The position numbers and the translations under genes were made by a program. A model generated the notes under the pieces. It was not told the origin of the DNA, did not search any database, and worked only from the letters and a program-made list of their open reading frames with translations. Below are positions 25,060 to 38,575 of a stretch of DNA of 64,000 nt, in pieces. Numbering within the stretch: position 1 is the first letter of the stretch; the number at the start of each line of letters is the position of its first letter. This DNA is from Azadirachta indica. Its lineage: Eukaryota; Streptophyta; Magnoliopsida; Sapindales; Meliaceae. The stretch spans positions 2,811,182-2,875,181 of the forward strand of contig CM040445.1 in NCBI GenBank assembly GCA_022749755.1, written 5' to 3'.

Positions 25060-28000
25060 TTACATTTTTGAATGCAATGTTGTTGTAGTGCGAGATGAAT
25101 TCTCACTGCTTGTGCTTGCTCCCACTAACCGCTGCTTTTGCAGACTCTCTTTGACTCTGAAGAGGGCTTTATGCACTTCATCAAAATGCGGTCTCGTGGC
25201 ATTTTTGGTATCTTCAATCCACTGTTGCACTTTCTTGTGTGGGCCTAGTAATCGAGTTCGATCTTTCTCATCCAAAACCTACCGAGAAATACATTTATAA
25301 CATAATTACATCATATGACACTGAATCACTGAATCATAAGTTAACTTCAATTAACAAAGAATTCCAAAATATTCTTGCTTCAGTAGAAATTGCAATTATA
25401 GATATGCAAATATTCAGTCAATCCACACCTCCAGCTGCATTATTTCACACACAAGGCTGAGATCTGCTATGGATGGTTGATTGCTTCCCACCAAGAACCG
25501 TCCACTCCCCTTAAGCCAAAAGGATTCTATCTTTGAGAGAGATGAAGATAATATTTTTTCAGCTTCAGCAGCTGCCTGTGCATTCACTGGAAGGCCAAGC
25601 AGAGGTGCTAGTATAGTATTTAAAACATATTTGGCTGAAGACAAAAGCACCAATTAAGGAGCATCAGAAAATGGATAAATCGGAAAAGCCCATTTAATAT
25701 CTGGAAGGCACACATGCACACACTCATGCAGATCTACACACAAAATGGCATTTTCAGTGGTAATAACAGCTAAAGTTAAAATATATATTTAGCAAGCTGG
25801 TTACAAGCACCTGCGCCGCTGCGTAAATTAGAGTGATGCCAGTCCAACACCGATTGAATCTTGGCTCTCTTGAAAAGATCATTGGGATACCTTAGAAAGA
25901 TTGACAGTTGTTAGAGCTAGGCTGCAGAACACATCAATTGGAACTGAAGACGGAATACAACAGATTATTTTCATATAGTTAATACTCCTGGGAATGGAGG
26001 TGCAAAATTTAAACGTAACATCGTACCCTATGCTTCAAGGTAAATATATGGTTAGTGTGGTTATGCATCATGATAACAGATACATGAAAATAACACAATT
26101 TAAGACACACAGACTGCTGTTGACTTTCACCACTTGTCTTCATCTATATGCTAAAGCGAATCATCCATGAAGAAAGCATGTCATCTAACATTGAAAACAT
26201 ATCATTAGAGTGGCCAGTGAAAGTGTTTTAAGGCTTTGCTGGGAAAATTCTTCAGGTAGCAGTACCACATCCACATCATACACCATGCCATATTCAGATC
26301 ATACTTGTATTGTCCCGGGTCAATGCATTCACACACATTTAGGAGCATGTGTAACAAGAAATGTAGTCAGGGAATTAACCTCAAGACTAATAAGCAATTA
26401 CTCACCAATGATCTGCTACTCCAGGAAATGCACAAGCAAGATAGATAAGAATTGCATGACTGCAAAAATCATATAATTCCATTAGTTAATGAAAGTACAA
26501 AATATTGGGTATCCCCAGTCCCACTTTCAGAAAAGGGGCATTAACATTTGAATATTTGAGGCAGAACAAACAAATAGATTTTAGGTTGAAGTGCAAAGTA
26601 AAACTCTGCTCAAGACTTTACCAGACATACGTACACAGAGCAATATCTACAAATCAAGGTTAAAGAAATGAGTCCAGTCGAACCATCATGATTGAGGTTT
26701 AAGAGTATGATAACAAACACACAGGGCACATGCATGCATGATAGAATGGTCTAAGATGTGGTAAAAAACCACCATGGTAGCAAGCCGAAGATTTATGAAC
26801 AGACTAAGTATAAACTAGATCTTTGAGGGACAAAGAAATATATTAAGAACCATTTTAAATTATACAACATCAGTTTTAAACTAGTAAAGTCTATAAAACA
26901 TAGGACTTAACCTGGAGATTGTAAACTCTGTTAAAAGCAATAAAGATTAGACATTTCATCTCACTGTATGAATGGGAGTAATCTGCCATTGAAGAACAAG
27001 AACAAAAAACTTGAAATGGGGAAAAATATTGTAGAAGTTTTACAACTGCTTTTATAAAAATACGTGGGTGATCCAAAATCCAAATCAGAGGTTGCTGCCT
27101 CCTTGCCTCCCTCCCCTCTAAGATGATTAAGCCCCCCACCCCAAGAAGAGGAAGAAGAAGAAGAAGAGAGAGAAAGATAATTAATAAATACCTCTCAAAC
27201 AGCTTGAATCTTCCATCAACAATGGCTGGAACTTTTTTCATTGGGTTTATTTCTGTTAATACAACATTGAAATAAAAAATCACTCACTAAAAGTACTTTC
27301 TTTATAGCTGGTTATTGTGCTATTAATATCTTCACATAAAAGCAGCACTAGCATAGTTCACTTTTCATTGCCAAGATTCAATTTCAGTAGTCTGAAAGCC
27401 CACTCCAGTATACCTCGACACTTTGTAAGGTCATCCACTACCACTTGTACAAGTACTGGGGAAGATACAGTAGACCTTGATTTCTATTCACAACCCCAAT
27501 AGAATTACTTTTCAGCTCAATGAATTTAAACTCGGTCCAGTGATTACTTAAAATTCCAGATAGCATATTATCGTTCAACACATACTCATAAACTGGTTGA
27601 GTTGGTATGTTTAACGTTAATCTGCCCACAATTTAACATTTCTGCCATAATTTCATACGATTGTCTCCTCCGGTATAAATTTCACATGAATTTCAGCTGA
27701 CCAGCTCCATTTTTGCTAATATCAAAATCAAAGCTTCAATTTAACACATTAAAATATGATGTTCCATGATATTAGAATCATCCGTAAGTGGATATCAGCA
27801 CTTAAATTGACATTGCAGGCTCGCCAAAAAGTTGGATTACTCATAAACCAGCAATTTTTTTTTTAATTTTCTTTTGCTACTAAGATTAATGATTGTCGCA
27901 CCTTGGAATTCAGGAGAGCATTGCTGACGCTTCGCTAAGCTGACTTCAATCTCCTCAAAGTCTAGTCCATTTACCCTGGATATTGGAGATACCATATCAA

Positions 28001-28136
28001 GATTTATTACCCAAAAAAAAAAACCCTAACTTCATAAAATATAAATGAATATGGGATTGCTTATTCATTACTTGCAAAAGATAAGAACAGCGCGAGACGG
28101 CTGTGACATTCGATCTGCATATACTTTCAGCTTCAT
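25060..28136 (-). CDS. GSTT1: Theta-class glutathione S-transferase, complete
   Basis: Glutathione transferase; plant theta enzymes have glutathione peroxidase activity toward organic hydroperoxides. Seven exons: 28136-28072, 27975-27902, 27252-27192, 26459-26406, 25890-25811, 25634-25429, 25278-25060; total 759 nt, 252 residues. The N-terminal thioredoxin-like domain starts MKLKVYADRMSQPSRAVLIF, with the conserved active-site serine in MSQPSR, and contains KVPAIVDGR. The helical domain has the SHAILIYL and DHWYPNDL motifs and SNQPSIADLSLVCE. The protein ends LHSKM, and SKM is a type 1 peroxisomal targeting signal, as in Arabidopsis theta GSTs. All junctions are GT-AG and in phase. An LTR retrotransposon begins about 208 bases upstream of the ATG, so only a short native promoter remains next to the gene. 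Confidence 0.95.
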
Positions 28137-28343
28137 CTTCTTGTCCTTTCTTCCTGTGAGTGCTTCGACTGGCTAAGAACTTAACGTGGGTTTCAATTGC
28201 CTCTGAAACTTATCCGTGGAAACTTTACGCGCATCGATTTTCGATTTTTTTTTTTACACGTGTGCAATTTACTGTGTAATTTTTAAAATTTTTTAATTAA
28301 TTTTTTTTTTTACAGAAATAAAAAGTTTATTAGGAGATCCTAG

Positions 28344-28970
28344 TGCCACGCATAGCCACCATGAGCGGTAACTTCGCGAGCACGCGAGCTTCATTCTCAA
28401 GTGAACATTACACTGTATATGTGAGCGATTCCTACCATAACTTAAATGAGTACATTTGCTGAAATCTCCAATGAGGTAGTAAGCAAAATCCCATTTGCAC
28501 CATTTCTCATTGAGTTAAGCAGAAAGCAAGCCAAAGGACAGTTTGGATTGTAGTGCGCACACTGTAACTCAGATACTGTTCATGCTCAACAGGCCTAATA
28601 TGTGTTAGTGGGGTTAGGTGGGATATTTTGTGTTATTTGTATATAAAATATTGTAAAGTGATCTCAGCCCTTTATAGTGCTTTGTAAAAGGCAATCTTGG
28701 CCATTAGAATGTTCATATATATGTGTAATGTTTGCTTTGGTAGAAAGAAGAAAAACACTTATCATTCTTGTCATCTTCTCTCACATTCTATATTTTCTTC
28801 TTTTGCATTTACTTTTCCTTTTCACTCACGTTAGACAGGAAACTCACGCCACTCACAACCCACACAAGAACACCAATTTGATCTTAACTATTTAAGACTC
28901 ACTTAGTTTGGGTTTTTCGCAAACTGAGTTAGGTGCCACATAGTGTCAAAATTTCAAATTTTCCAACACA
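28344..28970 (+). repeat. 5' LTR of the chromovirus-type element
   Basis: Begins TGCCACGC and ends CCAACACA. It aligns along its length with 33903-34550, sharing for example gagcggtaacttcgc, tgttatttgtatataaaata, aaaaacacttatcattcttg and ctcacgccactcacaaccca. A TATA-like tatataaaa near 28640 may be the LTR promoter. The LTR reads away from the GSTT gene. Confidence 0.92.
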
Positions 28971-31900
28971 TGACAATTTGGTATTAGAACGATTTGGGTG
29001 ATTTTTCTGTGGTAAGATACTCCATAACCTTGTGGCTATTGTTTGTTGAAGCTAGCCTTGTAAAACCTTAGTCGTAGAACTTAAGGTTTGGATTATTGTG
29101 GTAGAATCCTTACTGCATCTTTGGTTGTTGTTGGATAAATTGTTGTGAATTTATGGACTGTTGATCTGTTATGGAGAAATTATTGTGAAACTGTGGTGGT
29201 AATATTTTGTGTGTTGGAAGTTTGGTTGAGAAAAATTTCTTATGGCTGCCAAGAATATTGAGGATAGTAATATTACAGAGTTAGTTTAAAAGGAGCGTGG
29301 GCGTGCTCAAGGCATGCAAAAGGTGATGAAAAAGAGGGCGGTATCGAAAGAAATGGTGAGCTTTTTTGAGATTAGGTTGGCAAAGCTCGAATTGCTCTTG
29401 GGTGACATTCATGAGTGTCTCGACTCTTTCAATGATCAAGTAGGGGATCGTGAGAGGGATGCGGTGGCTGCCGTTCTCAAGAGGAGACTTCAGCAGACTT
29501 TCAATACATTTGCCGAGTTCATAAAGCAGGATATGGATGAATTTAAGGAGATGGTAATGGTACAATTGAATGCGGTGAAGGCGAAGATGGCAAAATTTCG
29601 CCGAGAACTCATATTGTGTAAAACTACTATCACTTTGGGCGCCGCTTTAAGTAATGTTCCAAGAGTTCGAGTTCTAGACCCTTCCAAGTTTTTGGGCAAG
29701 TGGGATGTTAGGAAAATAGAGAATTTCTTATAGATGATAAAGTGTCATTTCAATGTTATTCAGTTGTACGAAGATGAGTTCAGGATAAATACCGCAACTT
29801 TTTATTTCGATGGTCATGCGACATTATGGTGGAGGCATTGACACATAAAGATAGAGAAAGGATTGTGTCGTATTGACACTTGGGACACATTTAAGGTAAA
29901 ATTCAAGAGGCAATTTTACCCCGAAAATGTTGAAAAGGCTATTATGTGGAAACACCGAGGGTTGAAAAAATGGGGCTCGATTAAGGAATATGTATAGGAA
30001 TACAATTCCTTAATACTTGAGATTATTAACATGTCGGAGAAGAGTCGATTACTGGTTTTTCTTAATGGGTTGCAACCTTGGGCTGAACAAGAGCTGAAGC
30101 CAGGAAATGTACAAGAACTTACTTCAACAATTGCCGCAATCGAAATCTTGATTGAATATAGTTGAGAACCTCCGAAACAAGACCGGAAAAGAAAATCGAA
30201 CAATGATGGTCAAGAAGAAGGGGGCATAGGTAAAGCTCACAAATCAAAACCCCAATAACACATAAGGAAGCCATAGGAAGATACCATATAGCAAAATGGT
30301 AACAAAGGGGTTATATAACAAGTAGCGCGATAAGCAAAAGTAGTGGATGTGTTCCTTGTATGGTAAGGCATATCACACAAAAGAGTGTCAATAACAGAGT
30401 AGACTTAATACCATGCTTAGTTCATACGAGAAAGTGGAGGATACCGGGATAAGTTCTATGTGCATCCTCAATGCTATGAAGACCAAAGAGTTGTCTAAGA
30501 GAGAGGCTGCCGAGGCCAAGACGGCGGCGAAGCTAGAACTCAGAAAGACATTGAAATATATTGTCGCCAACAAAAATCGAGAAAGCTTCAAGGCTCTGAT
30601 TGATTCTAGTGCTAATCAATGCTTAGTTGCTGAGAATTTGGCAAAGAGGTTAGGGTTAATATATAGTAAAAACCGGGATGGGTTAAAGTTGTCAATCAAT
30701 CACCTCGGCCTATTTGCAGAGTCGCTCGCAGCGTACTTATCAGAATCAAGACATGGTAAGAAAAAGTGGACTTAAACATCATTCCAATGAGTGATTTCCA
30801 ACTTGTGTTAAATGATAAATTCATTGATCGGATATTGCCCTTCATATTTATAGATATGGGTGTATGGAATTCAAAGATGCGGGAAGGTACATAAGGTACC
30901 GATTTAGCGAATTCAAGTCGGGATAAAGGTGTTGTCAACTTTACAAGTTTTGAGAGGTGTGAAAAAAGAGAAGGAGACTTACTTGACCATGCTCAAGGAC
31001 AATGATACTCTAACTCCAAATTTTGACCTTCTAAAGGAAATTCAAGGTATTCTTTGAGAGTTTAGTGACGTAATGCCATCAAAAACTGTCCAAGCAACTT
31101 CCTCTGAGGCGTGAAGTCAACTATGTCATAGAACTTGAGCCAGGTACTAAGCCGCTAGGGATGGGTCATTATAGAATGGCTCTACCAGAACTCGAAGAGT
31201 TTCAAAAGCAATTGACAGAGTTGCTAGATGCCAGGTTTGTAAGACCTTCAAAAGCACTCTTTGGCGCATCGGTATTGTTTTAGTAGAAGCATGATGGGAG
31301 CTTACGGATGTGTATTGATTACCGAGTGCTAAATAAGATAACGGTGAAGAATCGGTATCCCATTCCTTGCATTGACGACCTATTTGATCAACTCGGACAT
31401 GCTCGGTGGTTTTTGAAGCTTGATTTGAGGTCTGGTTATTCACAGGTGCGTATTGCATAAAGAGATGAATCGAAGGCAACTTGTGTAACACGATATGGGT
31501 TGTATAAGTTCTTAGTCAGGCCTTTCAGTCTCACTAATGTACCGACAACTTTCTGCACCCTCATAAACTGAATATTCTATTCATTTCTTGACAAGTTTAT
31601 GGTGGTATATTTGGATGATATTATTGTGTATAGTGTGAGCCTCAAAAAGCACATGGAGTATTTAAGGCATGTTTTTTAGATTTTGCAATAGAATGAGCTT
31701 TATGTAAAGTCGAAGAAATGCTCGTCCGCCCAACAAGAGGGGTTGTTTCTTGGGTACAAGATATCTGATGAACGGATACATATGAATACGGCCAAAGTGT
31801 GTGCCATCGAAGAATGGAAGCCCCCTACTTCCATTTCTAAGTTAAGATCATTTTTTAGCCTTGTCAACTACTACCGACGCTTTATTTCGGGTTATTCGAA

Positions 31901-33902
31901 AAGAGTAACGCCTTTGATTAACTTGCTTAGGAAGAAAGAGGCATGGGAATGGACGCTGGCTTGCCATAGGTCTTTTGAAGACCTTAAGCAAGCAGTGATA
32001 GAGGAGCTAGTTTTGGCACTACTCGACTACTCTAAACCATTTGAGGTGCACACAGATGCATCGGATTATATTATCGGAGGTGTGTTGATGTAAGATGCTC
32101 ATTCTATTACCTATAAGGGTCGCAAGCTTAATGATATGGAGCGGCGATATCTTGTGTATGATAAAGAGATGTTGGAGACCATCTATTGCTTACGAGTATA
32201 GTGGCATTACTTGCTTGGAGGGCGGTTTGTGATCAAGACCAACAATGTTGCAACAAGTTATCTCCAAAATCAGAAAATGTTTAGCCCTAAGCAAGCCCAA
32301 TGGTAAGACTTCTTAGCGGAATTTGATTATGTCATAGAGTACAAGTCAGGAAGAGTCAATGTTGTCATGAACACACTAAGCCAGAAAGCAGAGTTCGCAT
32401 ATATAAATAGACTAAAGTGTAGAATATTGGATTGTGTTAAAGAAGGTTTGACATATGACCCCTTTGCCAAGAGTCTCACGGAACTTGCCCAAAAGGGCAA
32501 GACAAGATGGTTTTGAATAGAATATGGCCTTTTGTACACTGTCGAGAACTACATTTTCATTCCAAGTGGGGAAATTTAAAGCAAGAATTGATGAAAGAGT
32601 GCCATAACTCCAAATGGGCCGAACATCTAAGTATTCATCGCACTTTGGCATTATTAAAAGATATTTATTACTGACTGCATATGAAGGATGAAGTTAAGGC
32701 ATATTTACAGACTTGCTTTGTTTGTCAACAAAATAAGGTCGAGTAAAAATAGCCTGTTGGTTTACTTTAACCTTCCAGTTTCGTAACAGCTATGGGAGTG
32801 TGTGACCATGGATTTCATCTCCGCACTACTGAAATCCCAAGGATGTGGATTTATTCTTATCATGGTCGACAAGTTGTCTAAGTACAGAACCTTTATTCTA
32901 GCCCTACGAGATTGCACCGCCGAGGATGCTGTCTACTTATTTTTCAAACACGTTGTCAAGTACTGGAGCCTTCCTTGAACCATTATCAGTGACCAGGACT
33001 CTCGTTTCATCTAAAAATTCTGGCGTAAGTTGTTCAAGTTGATGGGATCGAACCTACACTTCTCGACAAGCTTCCATCCGAAAACTGAAGGCCAAATCGA
33101 GAGTGTGAATGCACTATTGAAGCTTTACTTGAAACATTTTGTAAGTGGTAATCAACGAGATTGGTTGAAGTTGCTCGATGTAGCTCAGTTTTCATACAAC
33201 TTGTTATAGAGCGGAGTGACGCAACATAGCCCATTCGATATAGTAACAGGTCGACAACCCCATATGCCATAAGCTTTGGTGAAAGGATATACAGGTCTGA
33301 ACCCCTCAACATATAAATGGGCGAAGAGTTGGGAATAACAAGTCAATGTTGCCAAGGTTTACTTGGATAAAGTGTCCAAGAAAATGAAGAAATAGGCAGA
33401 TACGGATCGCAAACTGTTAGAGTTTTAATCCAGCGATCTTGTCATGATAAAGCTACCAATCAAACAATTCAAAACCTACCAGTTGGTGCACAAAGGATTA
33501 GTACAGAGATACGAGGGAACTTACCCCATCCTCAAGAAGGTCGAGAAAGTGTCGTATCACGTCAAGCTATCATCGAAGCTCAGAATTCATCCGATCTTCT
33601 ATGTGAGTTCATTGAAGCCCTACCATGAAGATGTGGAAGATCCAAAACGAGAGGATTCACACAGAGCACCCTTCACCACTATAACTTCCTATGATCACGA
33701 GTTGGCTGAAATACTTGCTGATTAAGTCATTCAGAGAAGCGGAGTACCAAAGTAGTCAGAATTCTTGATGAGATGGAAAAACCTCTTGGACAGTAAGGCT
33801 AGTTAGAAGAAGAAAGCGGAATTGTAGCAATTTCGAAACTAAGTTGAAGAGTATAAGTTGAGAAGACTTGACAAGGGCTTCAAGGATTTTGGTGGGGGTG
33901 GA

Positions 33903-34550
33903 TGTCACGTGTCGCCAGCAAGAGCGGTAACTTCGCAAACACGCAAGCTTCATCCTCGAGCGTTAGGCGTTGCATCGTATGTGTGAGTAGTTTCTACTAT
34001 AATCTTAATGGGCATATTTGCTAAAATCTCTATTGAGACAATAAGCAAAATCCTATTTGGGCCATTCCTCATTGAGTTGAGCAGAAAGCAAGACAGAAGA
34101 TAGTTTGGACTGTTGCGCGCACACTGTAACTCAGACACTGCTCATGCCTAATAGGTCCAATACGTGTTAATGGGGTTAAGTGAGATATTTTGTGTTATTT
34201 GTATATAAAATATTGTAAAGTGATCCCAACCCTTCATAGTGCTTTGTAAAAGGCAATCTTAGCCATTGGAATGTACATATATATATATATATTTATTTAT
34301 TTATATAACGTTTGCTTTGGTAGAAGGAAGAAAAACACTTATCATTCTTGCCATATTCTCTCATGTTCTGCACTCTCTTTTTTTATATTTGCTTTTTCTT
34401 TTTACTCACATTAGACAAGAAACTCACGCCACTCACAACCCACATAGGTACACCAATTTGATCTTGGCTACTTAAAGCTTGCCTAGTTCGGGTTTTCTAT
34501 AAGTTGAGTTACGTGTCACACGGTGTCGACATTTCAAATTTTCCAACACA
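33903..34550 (+). repeat. 3' LTR of the chromovirus-type element
   Basis: Begins TGTCACGTG directly after a G-rich purine tract and ends CCAACACA. It is visibly diverged from the 5' LTR, with scattered substitutions and an expanded (TA)n/ttta tract near 34275-34305. This indicates an old insertion. Confidence 0.92.
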
Positions 34551-36150
34551 TGAAACGGTGCTGCCCTGTTTGCCAAAGACCTGTTTGTTACAAAATAATT
34601 AGGAAAGAAACAGTGTGTTGTTTGTTCAGATTCGGGGACTTATTTGTTAATATTCCTTGTATTTGTTTATTTACATGATTTCTTGATGCAAACCTTGAAT
34701 TGGATGGATCAATTGGACCGTGGGGCCTTGCAGTTACCAAATGTGGACTATTTCTAAACGCGCCGCTAAGATTTGATATCTGTTCTTTGATGGATCCCTC
34801 ACAGCTGGACAGAACTTTTCATTGGACGAAATAGGTGTCTTTAAGGGTATAAACAGGGACCTTCAGGATCAGTAATAACGCTACACTGTTTGTTTCTTCT
34901 TCGTCCTGGCCCGTTTGTCTTTTAGTAAACTTTAACAACCGGGTATTCCAGAAACCCAGTCTGCAATATTTAAGATGCCTCGATCAGCGAGGAAGGTTCA
35001 CATGTGGTCCACGTGACTGAACCCTTCATAAATCAGTCGCCCGTGTTTCGCCAATTCCCGCGGACTCAAGAGTCGATGATAAACATGGTGACCACTCACG
35101 TTCATTCGCTCCCAGTTCTCGTTGATATGATAATTTATAACAAAAATAAGTAAAAGAAAGAAAAAAGAAATGGTGACGTTAATATCAGATACTTTGATGA
35201 TGGTGATGAAGAAGCCACCGTCTCCAAAATTTCCTACGAATCACGACGAGAGCTTGGCTGGCTCTTCCGGCAATAAAATCGAGTGCGTTTCAGACTTCTT
35301 AAAGAGGGGGAGAAGACCATGCTGCTATGTCTGTTGCATATATTACAAGGTACATTATTAATACAATGAATCAAAGTCGGCTTATTCATTTCATAGGATT
35401 AATTATTTGAAATCTATGATCATCCCCTCCATGTTTTTTTTTTTAAAGAAAAATCCTCTATTTTTATTAGATGAATGGATGCATGATTCTCTTAAATTAT
35501 AGATGCAAAAAATTGCAAAAGATAATTAAGAGAATTAACAATAAATAAATGGAGTAGCTAAAAAATCTAATTATATTTAGAAAATCCACTACGAATGTGC
35601 TGTCACTATCAGGAGCAATTAATAATTAAACAAGACTGTGGTTAATATGATAGTTCATAACATCTAATTAACATAGGAGTAAATAGATGAGGCAAATAAC
35701 ACATTAACATGTCACATGCCCCATTGAATTAAAAGCAAGTGTTACTAATTATAGAAGCATTTCAAGTAAAAGCATTTCACCATCAAAGCATAAGCATGCA
35801 TGTAGCCTCATGTCAGAGCTCGTGCTGTTTCCAACTCATCACGTCACGTCACATCAGGATCACGATCACGATCACCATCACGATCGAACGGACAAGATTA
35901 GAGCAAGAGTAGCAAAAGAAAAGTCTCCGTCGCATCCTATGCTTACTCCTTTATAAGAAAACGAAATCAAAAGTGAATCAGAATTGAAAACGATGTGTTT
36001 CTCCCTGTCAAGACAAGATTCCTACAAATTAGTAGCAGTAATACGAATGGCACTGTTGTGATAAAAATACAAAACCATTTCCTTCTCTTCAGCTGTTGAG
36101 CTACATCGTTTATTTGTTAAACTTTATTTTTTCTCTCCTTCCTCGTGCCC
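34551..36150. other. Spacer between retrotransposon and MCTP leader
   Basis: Mostly non-coding. It holds a small open frame at 35170-35361 listed separately and a short GATCAC-type tandem repeat around 35858-35885. Nothing else was recognised. Confidence 0.6.
35170..35361 (+). CDS. Small uncharacterised ORF, Cys-rich end (doubtful)
   Basis: 63 codons starting MVTLISDTLMMVMKKPPSP and ending with a basic, Cys-rich stretch (RGRRPCCYVCCIYYK). The ATG has a good plant context (AAGAAATGG) after an A-rich leader. A donor-like AAG|GTACAT lies near the end of the frame, so it could be a first exon rather than a complete small gene. I recognise no family. It could equally be a chance frame in the region upstream of MCTP. 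Confidence 0.25.
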   Translation: MVTLISDTLMMVMKKPPSPKFPTNHDESLAGSSGNKIECVSDFLKRGRRPCCYVCCIYYKVHY

Positions 36151-36159
36151 GGTCTTAGC

Positions 36160-38575
36160 TTGCTTGCCATAAGCCTCCTTACGTTATCTCTCTCTCTCTC
36201 TGCATTATTTTATTTATCGTGGAGTTTCTGACTTCTGAGAGCTCGTCCTGGTGGACTCCTAAAATGAGAATCTAAAGATTGTTCTCAAAACAGGTGAACT
36301 CTTTGTTTTCTGTTTTTGCTTACATTTTGCTCTTCTTATTTTTCTGAGTTTTTGCTTTCGAAAAGCTGAGTTTGCGGCTTCAGTAGAATGTTAGTTTGGA
36401 GTTTTAGACGTTGAAAAGTTATGATTTTGGACGTCAAATGTGGCATCTTACTGGCTAAAATTGTGTTCTATCGTCATTAAATCTTAAATTTGGCGAGATT
36501 AAGCTAATTTATGACAGGATTTGTAGTAATCAAGTGTTTGCTTTCCAAATTGTTTGTTTTTTGCTTTCTATTGTAGTGCCTGCGTCGATACAAATGTTTA
36601 AAGTTTAAACTAAGCTGTATTTCAGTTAATCGGCCACCGCTGCACGGCTATACCTCTGTTTGATTCCCGAGAAAAGTTGACTAAATAGGATGCTATAACG
36701 TCGTTTTTTAAAATTCTCATTGAATTTCTTTACTTTTTCTCGGAAACCAAACGGGTTGTAAAAAGCTTCAACGTCGTGGGTTTTATTTTTAGTACAGGTT
36801 ATGAGATGAAGACAAATTTTAGGTCTTAGTGTTTGTTTGTGCCGTATATTCTGTAGAGTCATCAGTGAAAAGCTCACGTGCCTCAAGCGTGCTTTTAGGA
36901 TCTTTAGCTTAAAGCATGGAGTTAATCATATGCTTATTATAATTTAGTGCTTTGTTTGTGTGCTTAGATCTCTTTACGAGGGACTCTGACACATGCTTTT
37001 GATATAAAGTGTTGACCTATTTGCTTTCACAATTCATAATTAAAAAAAAAAAAAATCTGAGAGTTTAGGAATCGCTTTTTGGCAGTTTAAGTTTTCAACT
37101 AGGAATTAAACAAAATATATCCGAAACAGAAAAAGATGAACAAAAGATCAGATCTTCTGGACTCTGGTATAGTGTTATTTTATTTTAGATGGGTGGCTAT
37201 TTTAAAACTTCATTTTTTTGTCTTTATTTGATGCATCAGGTTGCTGCTGACATCTACTGCTAATGAGTGCTTAATAAGATGATATTATTGAACCACCTTC
37301 TCTAGGTATGGGCTGATTTTCTATTCAATTCAAGTAGTTTAAATTAGTTTATATTTTTGTTACATCTTCTTTTTAAAAGAAGAAGAAGAGGTTAATTAAC
37401 TCCATCACTTCGGCTAGCAGATTTATATAATGCTGACTTGTGTTTTTACCAATGATGTTCTTCACAAATGAATTACTGTTCAGAATATTTCTTTGATAAT
37501 GTAGTCATCAGTAGATCTTTACAGCTGAAGTAGTTTGGAGTATTGATTCACTGATATCATCATGTTTGTATTTGATGAGCTAGTTTCTGTTCATTCTACT
37601 TTATTTTTCTTTCTTTGAAATACTACTTGATATCATTAGATAAGAGCATTGACATGATGCCTGAGGTTCAGTGAAAATTTCATGCTATTTAACTTTTTGT
37701 GCATAAGTGATGTCATCCTTAACATGTAGCATTAGAAAATCAATACAATTCTGCTACTACTTGACATAGTGTTCGGAAAATATATTAGACCCAGGTAATT
37801 TGGCTGTAGCATTTGTCTTTCGTTTGCAGCATTTTTCTTGATTTAAAGAGTACTGCTTGTTTTAACTATTTGTGGCACAATAGTTGCATATATTTTTGCT
37901 TTACATGGAATTTGCTCGGTTCATTTCAGTGAGAACATATTACAGCCACCAAAATATGATGTCTGTAATTGAATTGGAGCAATTTCCTGTAATTTACTCA
38001 TGCTATGATTCTGTCAAATGTGGGTGTAAACTTGAGAAAGCTGCTCCATATTCAAAGTTAAAGCATCCATTTCTCAATTGATCTTCTGGAATTCTTAACA
38101 GATGTTTTTGTAGAATGTTTAAGTTCCATGACATTTATATGGAATACTAATGACTTGATTTCCTCTCTTCTTCCTTCCTTTATGTGATCCATCTGTTTAC
38201 TTTGTAGTGACATTCAAGGGAAAGTAGCAATCCAATCATGTTATATTCTTCTTAGTGTTTTACTTGTGAAGAACCTTTGATAGCTGATACATGTTATAAA
38301 ATATGGAGTTGTCTTCCAATTGCCTTTGGTGCCTGCCTATATGCTCAAAGCATGCATTTTGATTTGCAACTTTTCTTTAACCAGATTCTCTTTGTATTAT
38401 TCCACTGGGGAGTGCATTAAATCTATTTTTCAATTAGTTCTCTCTTTCATCAATGAATTTCCTCTATTAATTCCTTTTAATGAACAGTTAACGTTTAAAA
38501 TAATAGTTTCCTTTCCTTCTTTCCAGTTACCTATAGTTCTTCCCCATCTCTACATCAACAATCTTACACTTTATC
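36160..38575 (+). promoter_or_regulatory. MCTP 5' UTR with two leader introns
   Basis: A CT-rich leader around 36185-36205 is followed by a donor at 36294 (AACAG|GTGAACT). A likely non-coding exon at 37240-37305 has a preceding acceptor (atgcatcag) and a following donor (CTAG|GTATGG). A final acceptor (tttccag at 38526 or ctatag at 38536) lies just before the ATG at 38576. Plant MCTP genes commonly have an intronless CDS and spliced 5' leaders. Exon ends are inferred from splice consensus. Confidence 0.5.

Larger units (their letters stand above)
28344..34550 (+). mobile_element. Decayed Ty3/gypsy chromovirus-type LTR retrotransposon
   Basis: Element of 6.2 kb with two LTRs of about 0.63-0.65 kb. 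A Met-tRNA-like primer site (tggtattagaac, from about 28979) follows the 5' LTR, and a purine tract at 33886-33902 precedes the 3' LTR. Domain order on the plus strand is: gag about 29243-30230; zinc knuckle remnant 30345-30391 with the second Cys changed to Tyr; protease about 30590-30660 with DSS in place of a D-S/T-G triad; reverse transcriptase 31130-31700 with YLDD at 31607-31618; RNase H 31970-32400; integrase zinc region 32620-32740 and core 32810-33120; chromodomain-like tail 33697-33810. RT-RNaseH-IN order plus the chromodomain identifies Ty3/gypsy, chromovirus branch. Many in-frame stops make it inactive. No clear target-site duplication was found. Confidence 0.93.

Noticed and set aside
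26210..26476. Plus-strand 88-codon frame across a GSTT intron and exon
   Set aside because: Opposes a confident GSTT exon and has no similarity of its own.
28339..28343. Five-base target-site duplication of the chromovirus element
   Set aside because: Left flank (cctag) and right flank (tgaaa) do not match; the element is old or one end is misplaced.
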